NCBI GenBank assembly: GCA_003255025.1
Contig: QANY01007224.1
Location: forward strand, 1 to 64,000
DNA length: 64,000 nt
Source of the DNA: Datisca glomerata
Taxonomy: Eukaryota; Streptophyta; Magnoliopsida; Cucurbitales; Datiscaceae
Reading direction: 5' to 3'
Shown: in pieces, positions 24,724-38,365 of the stretch
Layout: each line of letters begins with the position of its first letter
How positions within the stretch are numbered: the first letter of the stretch is position 1
The notes under the pieces: generated by a model
Seen by the model: the letters and a program-made list of their open reading frames with translations, nothing else
What the model was told of the DNA's origin: nothing
Databases searched by the model: none
Position numbers and translations under genes: made by a program

Positions 24724-25225
24724 ATGGTGTGCCTCTTCTGACACTGCTTATGTGCTTTGTCATTCTGACTATGAATCTATGTAGCATCTTTTCTTTGAGT
24801 TTTCTACAACTCAACTGATCTTGATCCCTTTGATGTCCAAATGTGATATTAGCTCCTACCACTATGAATGCTCCTCTCTTATTGCTCATTTACTCAATTA
24901 TTATAATTGGTCAATTTATGCTAAGATTAGTTCTAAGCTGCTTCTTTTCATTTTCATTTATAATATTTGGATTGAAAGAAATATGAGGGTTTTTATTGGA
25001 AAAATTGTTGATTCTTTCTTATCTCTCAAAAAATTTCCAGGATGCTAAATTGAAGGCTTTGGTTCCTGAACAAGGGAAAAAGCCTTGGTATAGACGAGTC
25101 TCATCTTGATCTTTGGTTATCATAGTCAGGGGTAGGGGATTGTCCATTCTTAACTGTCTTTGTTTATTTTTGTGTCATGTGGTATGTCCATTATATTTTG
25201 TAATACTTTTTATTAATATATTTAC
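24724..25225 (+). mobile_element. LINE 3' tail fragment, second piece in unit 2
   Basis: Matches 21,785-22,290, reading LLNYYNWSIYAKISSKLLLFIFIYNIWIERN, here split by my reading into its recognisable parts IYAKISSKLL and NIWIERN, the usual C-terminal core of plant LINE ORF2. Together with 25,226-26,270 it forms a local duplicate of LINE tail plus block, not an independent insertion (inference). Confidence 0.7.
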
Positions 25226-27724
25226 CGTTTTAATCAAAACAAATCAAATAACTAGTGAGTTTATTTTTTTGATTAAGTTATAAGATTAAAGTTCATAAAT
25301 AAATATTTAAAAATTATATACACATATATGTATCATATAATATATAGATTTCTGTATGTGCAATTCAATAAATTTAGTTCATAGTATCTTTCTATAAGGT
25401 ATAGCTAAAACTAATATATATCATAATATGTATAAATGTTAGTTCATAGAGTTCGTAAGATACATTTAATTAATATTTCATACTGAAGTCAAATCTAACT
25501 TTTTATTGAAAGAATCAAATGTTTTCACCTATAAATGTTAGACATGATCATGCTAGACATTGTAAAAATTTAAGATGTAATTGAGAACAATCAACTTGAG
25601 GAAAAAGTTACATAACATAAGTTACTTTTGCATCTTAATACATTTAATTAAATAGAATAAATAAAATTATATATGTCTTTGACATGTTTTTAAACTCTTT
25701 ATATTAATTGAGGCACTATACTTTTCAATCGTAATAACCCATTTTATTCATAATAATTTTTTCAAATATATAATTAAAACAAAAGTTTAAAACACATGCA
25801 ACGCACGTGATTATCTACTAGATTTAATTACATAGATATTCTTTTTAATTTTAAAATTACACGGGCACCCCTCTACTTTGATTTATCTTCTCATAAGTTC
25901 ATGAAAATTTCCAAATCCCCTCACTACATGCATTTTTTTTTCATTATAAGAAGTTGATACTGATATGTCATTATCATTTTCTATATTACAAATTTTATTT
26001 GATTTCACACTATAACATGTATAATTGTTTATGAAGTTGATACTGACATTTTATAGTTGTTTATACCTGCTATAAAAATGAGTAATTTATAGGAGGCACA
26101 AACACTATAAAAGACTTAGTCTTTTATAAAAATTTAAGACTTTATAGCGCACAGACAACATTTTTGAAACGTAATACATTATATTTTATAGCATTTTTAC
26201 ACCGCAATAGAAGAAAATTGTTGTAGTGGAGTTGCTTCTATGATAACTTTTATTACATAAATTCTCTAGAGCTCTCATGAACACATGATCTAATCATGAC
26301 CAAAATAAACACAATCCAATGGACTCAACTGCGTTAATATAAGTTGTGTTTGAAATTTATCATCTCAATTTACTATCAAGTATCAAGGTTAGAGAGTTAA
26401 AGATAATATGTGATTTCCCCATGGACCAAATCCGATAAGGGGTTTTGACTACAATATGTTCAAGTTAGAAATAAATCTCCATTGATGCATTACTCATTTG
26501 CATCGTCTTAATACTCTAGTACATTGTTTAAGATAAACAGATGTAAGATACTTGTAAATTGTTGAAAATTAGTCTGTGTGCGCGTGAAAATTGAGTGTAT
26601 AAAATAAAAGGATGTAAGTTGCTTGTTTAGCTTATATTTTTGTTATTGAACTAAAAATTATAGCTTGTAATTCAGGAGATTTTGTTTCTTTTACTTAATT
26701 CAAACACCTATGATGAGATTTTGACCATGACTTTGCCAAACAGTCATATGTCATATGGTAAGATGTTGGCTCATCTGTCAACAATCTCCTCCCAGCATAT
26801 GCCACATCCCAGCATATGCCACACAAGCAATACATTTCATGGGAGTCAAATCTTTGACCATCAAAATAGAAAGTGAATGATTGAACGCTTACCATTGAAC
26901 TAAAAGTTATAGCTAGTAGTTAAGGTGCAACTTTAATTTCTTTATTTAGTCAAACATTTGTGCTCAAGTTTTGACTATGTATTGGCCAACCTGGCCTCTG
27001 CCACATGTAGGTTGTTAGCTCACTTGTCAATAATCATCTTATCATTGAACTAAAAGTTATAGCTGGCAGTTAAGGCACAACTTCTCTTATTTAATTTAAA
27101 CACATGAGCTCAAGTTTCGCTTATGATTTAGCTCCATCAAACCTCCATCATATATCAGGATGCTAGCACACTTGTCAACGTATATTATCAACTTTTTCAT
27201 TTGGGTTTACTCCCTAAAGCGTACCCAAATTTTATAGACGGGGGAGAATCTACTTAGAGTCCAAAAACGTGCACTCGAAGCTATCGACCAGTTTGAACTG
27301 AAATAGTAAATTATTATTATTTTGTACTAAACAATCTTTTAATTTTCCTAGATTATTTTGTAAAACTAATTTAGTTTGATTTTTTATGATTGTTTTGTTG
27401 TTCCTTGTTGATTGTTGAATTTTACAAAGACTGTCGCTACATGAGCAAATTGGTTCGATTTAGGACATTGAAAAGTATACAAGCCATAATCAATTGATTC
27501 ATTTTTTATATTTTTAATTTGTTATAATTTGTAATTAAAAGGCTATGCCTATTTCATGTTACCACAATAAAAGCATAGAAAGAGAAGGGGGAGAGAGCGA
27601 GAATTAACTATTATTGTACTTTTTATTATTATAGAACTCAAATAAAATTTCGGTAAACTTATTTAAACCTTCTCAAGTATAATTGAGAGTGAGTTTACAT
27701 CATATAGAAGGAAACATAAAAAAT
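25226..27724. repeat. Duplicated common block and unit-2 tail
   Basis: No gene seen. 25,226-26,035 repeats 22,300-23,060, and 26,040-26,270 repeats 24,490-24,730. The remainder matches unit 1 (9,424-9,869 and 12,750-13,797) and unit 3 (42,740-44,335). The LTR-free insertion site lies at 26,683. Confidence 0.6.
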
Positions 27725-28209
27725 TTAACTACAATTAAAGAAGCAATAACAATCATAATCAGTTTGAGTTGGATTGGGTTGGCATAGATGACCATAATCT
27801 TGGTGTTTTGCATAACACTTACTACCACAATCATCAAGTGTACATCCACCCTTATATAGCACTTCAAAGCATCTCTTCACTTCACCGGCTTCTACTTCTT
27901 GAGATATCATTACTGTCGGTGCAAAACCCCACACAAATGATTCAAAATATAAATAAAAATCAGAGTTTTACTTCTCATATTTATAGCTACTGTCGGTGCA
28001 AAACCCCACACAAATGATTCAAAATATAAATAATAATCAGAGTTTTACTTCTCATATTTATAGTTGATTGAGATGCCAGAGTTGTCTATCGTAACTATGC
28101 ATGTTTATGAAATTCAATTGAAAGCGGATGAAACATAGTAAAAAGAAGAATATGAACCTGAGATAACAATGACAAGCATGAATAAGAGAGATAAAGAAAA
28201 CTTAGTCAT
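27725..28209 (-). CDS. Defensin-like (DEFL) secreted cysteine-rich peptide, copy C
   Basis: Predicted 79-residue precursor from two exons, 28209-28158 and 27912-27725. Exon 1 gives a signal peptide (MTKFSLSLLFML...), and the donor is G|GT. Exon 2 opens after ACAG and completes a Val codon, then gives a short acidic stretch and eight cysteines spaced C-X8-C-X4-C-X3-C-X10-C-X10-C-X-C-X3-C, the pattern of plant defensin-like (LCR/DEFL) proteins with a cysteine-stabilised alpha-beta fold. Such peptides are secreted and act in defence or in reproductive signalling; which applies here cannot be told. TATA box 63 bases upstream of the start. Of the three copies it alone keeps start, donor, acceptor, all cysteines and stop. 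A 77-bp duplication in the intron adds a second acceptor, so some transcripts may mis-splice. Confidence 0.8.
27911..28064. repeat. 77-bp tandem duplication in DEFL C intron
   Basis: 27,911-27,987 and 27,988-28,064 are near-identical. The unit includes the 3' splice site GACAG|TA, so the intron has two acceptors 77 bases apart. Use of the upstream one would read into a stop within about 25 codons. Confidence 0.85.
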
Positions 28210-28271
28210 CTCTACCAATATTCAGTCTTTAAGATATGTTTGGTGGATGGGAAGTTGTGATTTTGGTATGG

Positions 28272-28279
28272 TTTATATA
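28272..28279 (-). promoter_or_regulatory. TATA box of DEFL copy C
   Basis: TATATAAA on the minus strand, 63 bases before the start codon. Confidence 0.55.
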
Positions 28280-28515
28280 GGAATTTAGAGTAACTAGTTG
28301 TAGAAATTATTGATAAATGGATTTTTTTTTCAGTTTTTTACCTTTTTTTTTCAAAATATAGCTAAATTTGAAATTTCATTAACTTACTAGCCATATATGA
28401 ATAAATGATTTTCTACTTTTGGATTTTGTTTGTTTATGAATATTTTCCAAGTTTTTTTATTTATTTAATTGGCTATTGATGTAGATGTTGAAATGTAATT
28501 GATCATTTTAATATA

Positions 28516-30739
28516 GTCTTTTTTAGGGAAATAGGTCATAATAGGAAATAAATAAAAAAATGTCCACAAAAATTCTATTTTGCACAAATAGCCAAAATAA
28601 TATAGTTCCTATTTTTTAAACCTACAAAAAAGATTGAATAGACACATCTACCCTCACTATTAATAAAACCTAAAACCAAAAAATCTAGAAACCCTAACAG
28701 AAACAAAAACCCTCCTCGAGCAGCGGCAATATGAATTGGAGACTACGGAGAACCCTAGTGCTAAATCTCCCATCTGAAGCTTAAATCGTTCGAATCTCAA
28801 CTGTAAGTTGTATTTACCGCTTGAATCTCTAATTTTTGGTTTTAATTGATTTGAATCTATTTTCATACTTTGTTTTTTTACAAACCAAAGCCATCGATTT
28901 GAATCTCTATATTAGTTTGAAATACTTTTGGTTCAAGTCTGATTTTCTTTCGAATCTGTGTTACTACACGACTATTTTGTTTTCATTCACCTCTGATTAT
29001 GTATATGTCAAACATGATTACTTTAGGTTTTAATGTGCGATTTCAAATTACTTTGAACCTGCGCGATTTTTTTTATTTTCTGAATTGCCGGCTATTGTTG
29101 AGTATAAAATAGCAAAGTAGGTTATAATTATCATTTTAAGGGAAGAATAGAGAGTGTAATTTTCATTCAAAATTTCTTCTACATACGGTTTGAATCTCTG
29201 TTTATACAATTCAAAATTTCTGCTATCTCTTTGGTGGTGGCCAGTGGGTGTTTATGGGGGTATACTAGAACTCAATTTCTTGTTGAACATATGGTTTTGT
29301 TTGCGATTTTACTCTCTTTAATTTACTTACTGTGCAGTTTTCATTCGAATCTCTGTTGATATATGTTTTAATTAGTGTTTAACAGATGAGTAAATAGACA
29401 TTAACTATAGGTATTAATCCAATTTCTGAACTAATCTATTTTGCTAAGTGTATATGCTATTAAGTAAAACATAATATATTATGGGTATATAACAAATTCC
29501 TGAAAATAATGTGGATGACAAAGTATATAAAAACTTGTCAAAAATAATATACTATGGATGTACATCCAATTCCGTGAATATATCTAATGCTATATTGTCC
29601 TTAATATATTTCAATTAGATTATAACAATATATATGTGATTTTCATTCGAATATATGTTTTTGATTCTCTGATTTATACAATAATTATATAACAAATCTA
29701 TATTGGCTGTTGTACGCGCCTTCTCTCATCTTCTGTTTTAATTAGTGTTTAACAGTGAGTAATTAGACATATACTATAGGTATTAATTCAATTTATGTCT
29801 GAATCTATGTTGCTATATGTGTATAAGGATAAGTTATGTGCAGTGAATTGAAGTAGGTATGCCTATAGTATCTAAGCAAATAGTCATTTACTGTTTGTTA
29901 GTCCGCATGATAAATTTTGCATATAAATATTCATGAACGAATATTTTTTTATTTACACAAAGTACTTACACATATATCCAGCTGAAAATACAATGAGGAA
30001 AAAACACATTGCCAAAACAAACAACATGTGAGAGAGAAAGAGCAATCGAGGATTCAAGATGATGTAACTATGAAAGAAAATGACATAACCACAAGAGATG
30101 CTCCCACAGCACAAACCAATAATGAAAACACAGCAATTGGAAAAAAGGTAAACAAATCAAACAGTACATTGAAATATACCTATAATAGTTGTAGAAGTAT
30201 GATAACCCTTTTTTATATAAATATTATTATTAATTATTTATTGGCAGGACTACAATGTATTATTACCAATTGAATTGTGGAAGTGTAACAAGAAAGTCAA
30301 TCTTTATGGAAAATGGAGTATTTTAATACTCTTAAATACTGGTTAACCCAAGAAGAAAAAGAAGTCTTTAGAAATACATGTTTAGGAAGCCTACTCAACA
30401 TCAAAATAACAAAAATACCTCCTCAGTTAATTATTCATTTAACTAAAAGACAGTGATAATAATGATGAGTTATGTTTTAATATTGAAGGACAAGTCATTA
30501 GATTTGGTATTAACGATTTTGCATTGATGACGAGACTAAATTATGGTTCCTATCTAACATTGAACAAGGAAACATTACCCGATGGCCAATTACTTGATGA
30601 AGCATTTCCTAATCTAAAATATGTAACAAAATATATGTCTAGGAAAAAGTCTGGTTTGTTCTTTTAATGCTTTTCGATATGCAAGTCTAGAGCTTAAGAT
30701 CAAGTTGGCAAAGACTTATTGCTTAGAAAAGCTCCTTTT
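28516..30739 (+). mobile_element. MULE copy 2, DUF1985 part only
   Basis: Starts with the same terminal sequence as copy 1 (TTTTAGGGAAATAGG) at the same insertion site. It carries the subterminal region and then a single uninterrupted start of the DUF1985 frame (30,245-30,739: NDELCFNIEGQ, DFALMTRLNYGSY), with no transposase between. It therefore shows what copies 1 and 3 looked like before the transposase segment and duplicated exon intervened, or is a simpler deletion derivative. It stops at the N at 30,740. Confidence 0.7.
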
Positions 30740-30740
30740 N
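30740..30740. other. Single N, probable assembly join
   Basis: Left of it is DUF1985 coding sequence. Right of it, sequence equivalent to 15,435 (the MULE subterminal region) starts abruptly. Confidence 0.85.
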
Positions 30741-33324
30741 GATTATGTATATGTCAAACACGGTTACTTTAGGTTTTAATGTGCGATTTCAAATTATTTT
30801 GAATCTGCGTGATTTATTTTTATTTTCTGAATTGTTGGCTATTGTTGAGTATAAATTAACAAAGATACGTTATAATTTTCATTTTAAGGCAAGAATAGAG
30901 AATGTAATTTTCTTTCAAAATTTCTTCTATATACTGTTTGAATCTCTGCTTATACAATTCAAAATTTATGCTATCTCTTTAGTGGTGGCCAGTGGGTGTT
31001 CATGGGGGTATATTATAACTCAAATTCTTGTTGAACATATAGTTTTGTTTGCAATTTTACTCTCTCTAATTTACTTTCTGTGCAATTTTCATTCGAATCT
31101 CTGTTTATATATGTTTTAAGTAGTGTTTAACAGATGAGTAAATAGATATTAACTATAGGTATTAATCCAATTTCTGAATGAACCTGCTTTGCTAAGTTTA
31201 TATGCAATTAAGTAAAACATAATATACTATCGATGTATATCAAATTCCTGAAAATAGCCAGGTATGACAAAGTATATATAAAGTAGTAAAACATAATATA
31301 CTATAGGTATACATCCAATTCCGTGAATATATCTAATGTTATATTGTTCTTAATATATTTCAATTAGATTATAACCATATATATGCAATTTTCATTCGAA
31401 TATCTATTTTCGATTCTCTGATATATACAGTAATTGTACGACAAATCTGTATTGGTTGCTGTACGCGCCTTCTCTCATCTTCTGTTTTAATTCGTGTTTA
31501 ACGGTGAGTAATTAGACATATACTACATGTATTAATTTGATCTCTATCTAAATCTATTTTGCTATATGTGTATGAGGATAAGCATAATATACTATTGATA
31601 TATATCCAATAACCATACTTAACAAGTTATGTAAAGTGAATTGAAGTAGTTATGCCTATAGTATCTAAGCAAACAGTCATTTACTGTTTGTTAGCCCACA
31701 TGATAAATTTTGCACATAAATATTATGAATGAATATTTGTCTGTTTACACAAAGTACTTACACATATATCCAGCTGAAAAAACAATGAGGATAAAACACA
31801 TTGCCAAAATAAACAACATGTGAGAAAGAAAGGCAATCAAATATTTAAGATGACGTAACTATTGAAGAAAATGACACAACCACATGAGATGCTCCCACAG
31901 CCTAAACCAATAATGAAAACACGGCAATTGGAAAAAGGTAAACAAATCAAACAGTACATTGAAATATACATATGGTAGTTGTTGAAGTATGATAACCCTT
32001 TTTTATATAAATATTATTATTTATTTCTTGGTAGGACAACAATGTGTTGTTACCAACTGAATTATGGAAGTGTAACAAGAAAGTCAATCTTTATGGAAAA
32101 TGGAGTATTTTAATACTCTTAAATGCTGCTTAACCCAAGAAGAAAAAGAAGTCTTTAGAAATACATGTTTAGGAAGCCTACTCAACATCAAAATAACAAA
32201 AATACCTCATCAGTTAATTCTTCATTTAACTAAAAGACAGTGATAATAATGATAAGCTATGGATGATGATACAACTATTATAAACAAGGATGTAAATGCT
32301 GGAGATGTTGGACCAAAATGTGCTAAGAAAATTCAACTACATTTCAACTATCACAATCAAAGGTAATTGTAAATGAGAATATATATTTATTGTCTATTAA
32401 GAACTAAACTAATGTGACATAAATAAACTACAGGAAAACAAAAAGAAACTACGCCTAATCAAAGCTGCAATCAACGTAAAAAAGTCACAGCGTCTAATGA
32501 AATTGGCAGAAAATGAGAAACAAGCATAAGCAGCTACACAGCAAGCATTGAAGGAAAAAGTAGCAGCTACATACAACACAACAGCTCCAAAAAAGGCAGC
32601 AACAACATCAACAGTGATGCTATTGGAATCGAAGATTCCAAACTTCAATTTGCTATCCCAACCCCTTCCTAAATTTGATGAATGAATATTGGTATAATTT
32701 TTGGATTATTTTCTAAGGATAAATAACTTGAAGAAATTCTGATAGATTTGATAGATGAATAGGTGTAGATGATGGAATCATTATTTTGAATGGTCTTACT
32801 CTTAGTTGCTGGTATATCAATAGGCAGTAGATGATGATAGCTGCAAATATGTTACTAAATCTGAAACTTTAAATGGATTTCAAACTACTGATCATTTTAG
32901 AATATATGAAAGTTCATTCTGAAATTTATCTGTTTATGTTTAAATAGTGAATATACAGGTTTGAATACATAATTCTTGTAAATGATCAAGTATTATAGGT
33001 ATATGTATATCCAGTTCCTTAAAAATATCCTTGTTTGACAGTGTATATATACATATATGTAAATTATAATATACTATGGTTAAATATTCAAATCCTTAAA
33101 AAAAACCTTATTCAAAATAAATGCGTAAAGGATTATATACTATGTGTAAAGATCCAATTCTCTCTTGAATGATAGTATACTATGGACATATATCAAATAT
33201 CTTCAAACATTGTATTAAACAAGCATATTCATAAAATTCTCATAGCCATTGATCTGTATGATATGAAATTGAAAAATATATGAAAAGTAAATTCCATGCA
33301 AAATAAGGATAGTGAAAACATAAC

Positions 33325-35240
33325 CATCAATTTAATCAACTTGAATGTGTTTCTTTTTCAAAGCACCTGCTTCACAATCTTTAACATGATTTTTACAAGT
33401 CTTATTATGTCCTAAAACACCACAAGTACTACATCTATTTTTAGGAATCTTCTCTATAAAAGATAAATACTTTTTTTCTTTGGTCTACCCAAAGAACGCC
33501 TAACACGCGGAGGTAAAATCTTTTTATCTTTAATTTCATTAGGGCTAACCAATCAGATTATTACCAACATGATACACAGATGTTGCATACGTGCATTCAA
33601 GCTCACTTTTCGTATAGTACTTGGACGTGTATGGATATTGTGAAAGGTTTCTCCTTGTAAGTGCAACACACGTATGAGAACAAGGTAATATCTCTAGTTG
33701 CCACATATTATAAGTGCAACACATATTTGTAAGATTCACAATATATTCAACTTCTCCATCAAGAAGTTGAGATGTATTAACATCAATGATGTATACCTAC
33801 AAAAATAAACAATTAATAATAACTAATGAATGAAAATAATTAAACATTAAGACAAAAACATAAGAGAACTCACATCCATGGTACGAGCCAGCTCAAATTG
33901 AACACGTCAATCGTCCTCCGCTTCCTTAGTTAAACATGTAAGCATAGAATTAGCAGGAGTCCTCCGATCATAAAATCATAACTGTAACTTTTGTCATAAA
34001 CACTCTACAAGGCAGGCAACATGTAATGATCGAGCATCTTTTAGAATAGAATTTAACGTCTCAACTAAATTTGATGGCATCACGTTATAGCGATGTCTAA
34101 CAAAATAAGCACGAGCCCATTTCTCAAACTCAACTCCACTCAAGTAAGACCATATAGATGGAATAATGGCCTCTAGACAACGCATGTGCAACTCAAAATC
34201 TACAGTCATGTATTCCTTCGCACATTTATAAATTTAACCTACCAAGTTTGAACTTTTTATATGTTGTCTTCACATTATTGAGCAAATGTTGCATGCATTA
34301 ACAATGATGAGCATCCGAAAAGTACTTTTGAACAACCTTTGGGATGTTATTATGATGATCAGAAATGATCATCAACTCTTCATGATATTCAATGGCACAA
34401 CGTAACTTCTCTATAAACAAATCCTACGCCAAATCATTCTCCGAATCAACAATTGCAAATGCTAATAGAAAAATTTGGCCATTACCATCAAGCACTGAAG
34501 CAATAAGAAATGTACCATGGTATTTATTCATCAGAAAGGTTCGATCAACTCCCATCAGGAGTCTATAATGACAACTACCACTTAACGAAGTCCCAGAGCC
34601 ACAAAAAAATACTTTAGCCTCCCATCACAATCAGTATGAAAATGTGTAACAGTACCAAAAATATGTAAAAGTATTTACTAAAAAAATATTGAATGTGTTA
34701 TAATAAAATGACTAATAACAGTAAATAACTATATACAAATGGTAATTAGTTAGTAACTGTACCAGGATTATTCTTCTGCAAGTAATAGCAATAGGAATGT
34801 AGTATGGCATCGGACTCCTCCGGAGAACCACGAATCATATCAAGAGCTCCATTTTTTGCCCTCCAAGCTTTATAATAACTAATATTAATGCATTGCTTCA
34901 CATGCGTAACATGAATTATGTCTTTAGGTTGTGTGCGATCACCAACTCCACACATATAATTATCTTTTGTACACTCACTAACAATTGTTGAAGTGGCTTG
35001 TTAGTGATCACTCTAAACAATGTGAAGCGAACAAGTGTGCTCCTTTACATACTTTCTAACGCACCAAATTTCATCACCTCTATAACGTGAAGCACGCATA
35101 AACCATTGATTTTTGATAATCTTCTCTTCCTATAAACTTGACAACATAACGGACTAAATACATTCCACGGTAAGACTTACTAGTCAAAAATTGAAAATTA
35201 TGCTTCATAGCCCAAACCAATAATGAAAACACAACAATTG
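33325..35240 (-). pseudogene. MULE transposase pseudogene, copy 3
   Basis: Same domain order as 18,070-19,960: the AWRAKNGALDM linker with NNPGT, the DDE region, the FEKWARAYFVRHRYNVMPSN block, a SWIM finger (MCCTYNMWQL ... LPCSHTC at about 33,655-33,735) and a zinc knuckle near 33,380-33,440. It differs from copy 1 by scattered substitutions and a short extra segment near 35,105-35,140. Broken by stops. Confidence 0.85.
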
Positions 35241-35344
35241 GAAAAAGGTAAATAAATCAAACAGTACATTGAAATATACATATAGTAGTTGTTGAAGTAT
35301 GATAACCCTTTTTTATATAAATATTATTATTATTTATTTCTTGG

Positions 35345-36215
35345 CAGGACTACAATGTATTATTACCAACTGAATTGTGGAAGAGTGATAAGAAAGTCAA
35401 TCTTTATGGAAAATGGATTATTTTAATACTCTTAAATGCTGGTTAACCCAAGAAGAAAAAGAAGTCTTTAGAAATACATGTTTAGGAAGCCTACTCAACA
35501 TCAAAATAACAAAAATACCTCCTCAATTAATTCTTCATTTAACTAAAAGACAGTGATAATAATGATGAGTTATGTTTTAATATTGAAGTACAAGTCATTA
35601 GATTTGGTATTAAAGATTTTGCATTGATAACGAGACTAAATTATGGTTCCTATCTAACATTGAACAAGGAAACATTACCCGATGACCAATTACTTGATGA
35701 AGCATTTCCTAATCTAAAATCTGTAACAAAATATATGTCTAGGAAAAAGTCTAGTTTGTTCTTTTAATGCTTTTCGATATGCAAGTCTAGAGTTTAAGAT
35801 CAAGTTGGCAAAGACTTATTGCTTAGAAAAGCTCATTTTGCCAAAATAATTATCTACTGGCATTGACATCGACCATTTGAAAATCGTCGATGTAGATGAG
35901 ATTTTTTAGAATTTCCCATGGGGCCAGTTGTCATATGAGATGACAATCGGATATGTGAAATTCGTTCTCAACAATCCTACTACAAAAGGATTTAGGTTTG
36001 GAGGATTCCCGCTAGCTTTGATTTAGGTTTGGACGTACGAGGTGATCCCTACACTCATGAATCCTAGCATTAACATTGCACAATGCTCAGGAGATGAAAT
36101 ACTAAGAATGTGCAAAAGGAGGGGAGGCGAACAACCAAGCTGGAGAGAATTACAAAATAAGGTTTTTGACTCAGAAGAGGTATATTATGATTTCACTTTC
36201 ATTTACTATAAATGA
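35345..36215 (+). pseudogene. DUF1985 domain, MULE copy 3
   Basis: Counterpart of 20,062-20,935, with phrases RFGIKDFALITRLNYGSY and WTYEVIPTLMN. It has its own lesions, including a small insertion near 36,025 before the VWTYEV motif. No Ulp1 domain follows. Confidence 0.7.
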
Positions 36216-36385
36216 ATTAGAATTTTATTGTTTAATCTTAAGTATAAATGACTGAAATTCAGGTTAATACTGTGTAATTAATTTGATCTGAGTATACTGC
36301 AGTGGTATATTAGCTATTAGATTTTGCATATATGTAGTTTAAATAACAAAAATTTTAATCGTTTCATGGAGTAGTATATAATTGA

Positions 36386-37585
36386 TGACTGTGAGTTGAA
36401 AAGTGCTAAAGTGTCATGGTTTGGTGGCCTTGGCATTAAAGATCTAACTATATGGAACACTACTGCAGTCTCAAAACACTTTTGGACATTAGTTAATGAG
36501 GAAAAAGGATCTTTCTATATTGCATGGCGTTATAATAATCTGTTAAAAGATCATTCTATGTTCACTATTAAATTTTCAGCTATGTCATTTTGGTCATGGA
36601 GAAAAATTTTAAAGCTCAAAGATAAATGTGTTGCTTTCTGCTCTCTTAATGTCGGCAATGGTGTTGCAACCTTTCTCTTTAGTGAATCTTGGCACCCTCC
36701 AGGTATTCGGTTGGAGGTAGGAAATTAATTGCTAGTCATCTTTGCCTTTAAACTCCTCACTTTCTCTTTTAATTAGAGAAGGAAGATGGGTTCGCCCTAA
36801 TGCAGGGATAGCTTCTACTTTGCATCACTGGGGTTTTGGTATTTATTTAGATCCTCCTCATGAAGATTAGAATGACTATTGGTTCTGGAATCTCTCTATG
36901 AATGGTAAGTTATCTATTAGTAAAACTTACTCAAGCTTGGCTCCCCAAGCTCCCACTTTGCATTAGACTAAATTGGTATGGTTTCCGGGCCTTATAACCA
37001 AGTGTGCTTTCATTACAATGTTAGCTCTCACAGATAAATTGGCTATCAAAGATCATGTTGATAAATGGTGTGTCTTTTCTGGGACTGCTTGTGTGTTTTG
37101 TCCTTCTGAATATGAATCTATGTAGCATATTTTCTTTCAGTTTCCTAATACTCAATAGATCTTGATCCCTTTGAAGTCCAAATGTGATATTAGCTCCTAC
37201 CACTATGCAGGCTCCTCTTTTATTGCTCATTTACTCTATGACTATAATTGTTCAGTTTATGCTAAGATTAGTTCTAAGCTGCTTCTTTCTATTTTCATTT
37301 ATTGTATTTGGATTTAAATGAATAAGAGAGTTTTTATTGGGAAAATTGTTGATTCTTTTCTTATCTCTAGGAAAATTTTCAGGATGATAAACGAAAGGCT
37401 TTGGTTCCTGAAAAAGGGAAAAATTCTTGGTATAGAGGAGTCTCATCTTGATCTTTGGTTATCTTAGTCAGGGGTAGAGGATTGTCCTCCCTTGACTGTC
37501 TTTGTTTACTTTTGTGTCTTGAGGTATCTCCCTTATAATTGTGTAATACTTTTGGTTAATATATTTACCCTTTTAACCAAAAGAT
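36386..37585 (+). mobile_element. L1-type LINE 3' fragment, unit 3
   Basis: Counterpart of 21,118-22,295: GGLGIKDLTIWN, SFWSWRKILKLKDKC, LFSESWHPPG, then the zinc-binding part and the tail GGTTAATATATTTACCC. Interrupted by stops. The MULE/LINE junction is the same as in unit 2, so both were copied together. Confidence 0.8.
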
Positions 37586-38365
37586 ATCAAACAACTAATA
37601 CGTCTTTGATTAAGTTATAAGATTAAAGTTCATAAATCAATATTTAAAAATTATACACACATATATGTATCATATAATATATAGATTTCGGTATGTGCAA
37701 TTCAATAATTTTAGTTTATAGTATCTTTCGATAAGGTATAGCCAAAACTAATATAAATCATAATATGTACAAATGTTAGTTCATAGAGTTCGTAAGATAC
37801 ATTTAATTAATATTTCATAGTGAAGTCAAATCTAACTTTTTTATTGAAAGAATCAACCGTTGTCATAAATGTTAGCATGATCATGCTAGACATTGTAAAA
37901 ATTTAAGATGTAATTGAGAACAACCAATTTCACGAGAAAGTTACATAACATGTTATGTAATACTTTTGGTTAATATATTTATCATTTTAACCAAAAGAAA
38001 TCAAATAACTAGTGAGTTTATGTCTTTGATTAAGTTATAAGATTAAAGTTCATAAATTGATATTTATAAATTATACGCACATATATGTATCATATAATAT
38101 GTAGATTTCTGTATATGCAATTCAATAAATTTAGTTTATAGTATCTTTCTATAAGGTATAGCCAAAACTAATATATATCATAATATGTACAAATGTTAGT
38201 TCATAGACTTCGTAAGATACATTTAATTAATATTTCATACTGAAGTCAAATCTAACTTTTTATTGAAAGAATCAAACGTTGTCACCTATAATGTTAGCAT
38301 GATCATGCTACACATTGTAAAAATGTAAGATGTAATTGAGAACAACCAATTTCACGAGAAAGTTA
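37543..38365. repeat. Tandem duplication of about 410 bp
   Basis: 37,543-37,950 and 37,951-38,365 are close copies; each starts in the LINE tail GTAATACTTTTGGTTAATAT and runs to AAAGTTACATAACAT. The TAGCATGATCATGCTA palindrome occurs in both. Confidence 0.75.

Larger units (their letters stand above)
13525..27475. repeat. Segmental repeat unit 2
   Basis: Same order as unit 1, with DEFL copy B, a MULE inserted just upstream of it (14,957-21,117), LINE, MITE, kinase-3'UTR-like piece and CACTA-like piece. An extra local duplication at 24,724-26,270 repeats LINE-tail and block sequence. Confidence 0.75.
30741..36385. mobile_element. MULE copy 3, nearly identical to copy 1
   Basis: Matches 15,435-21,110 nearly base for base by eye, with a few indels (for example the linker at 32,545-32,600 is shorter than at 17,240-17,350). 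Contains the repeated DUF1985 start (32,040-32,260), a transposase pseudogene (33,325-35,240) and a DUF1985 frame (35,345-36,200). The left terminal repeat is missing because of the join at 30,740, and the right end abuts LINE sequence as in copy 1. Confidence 0.75.
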
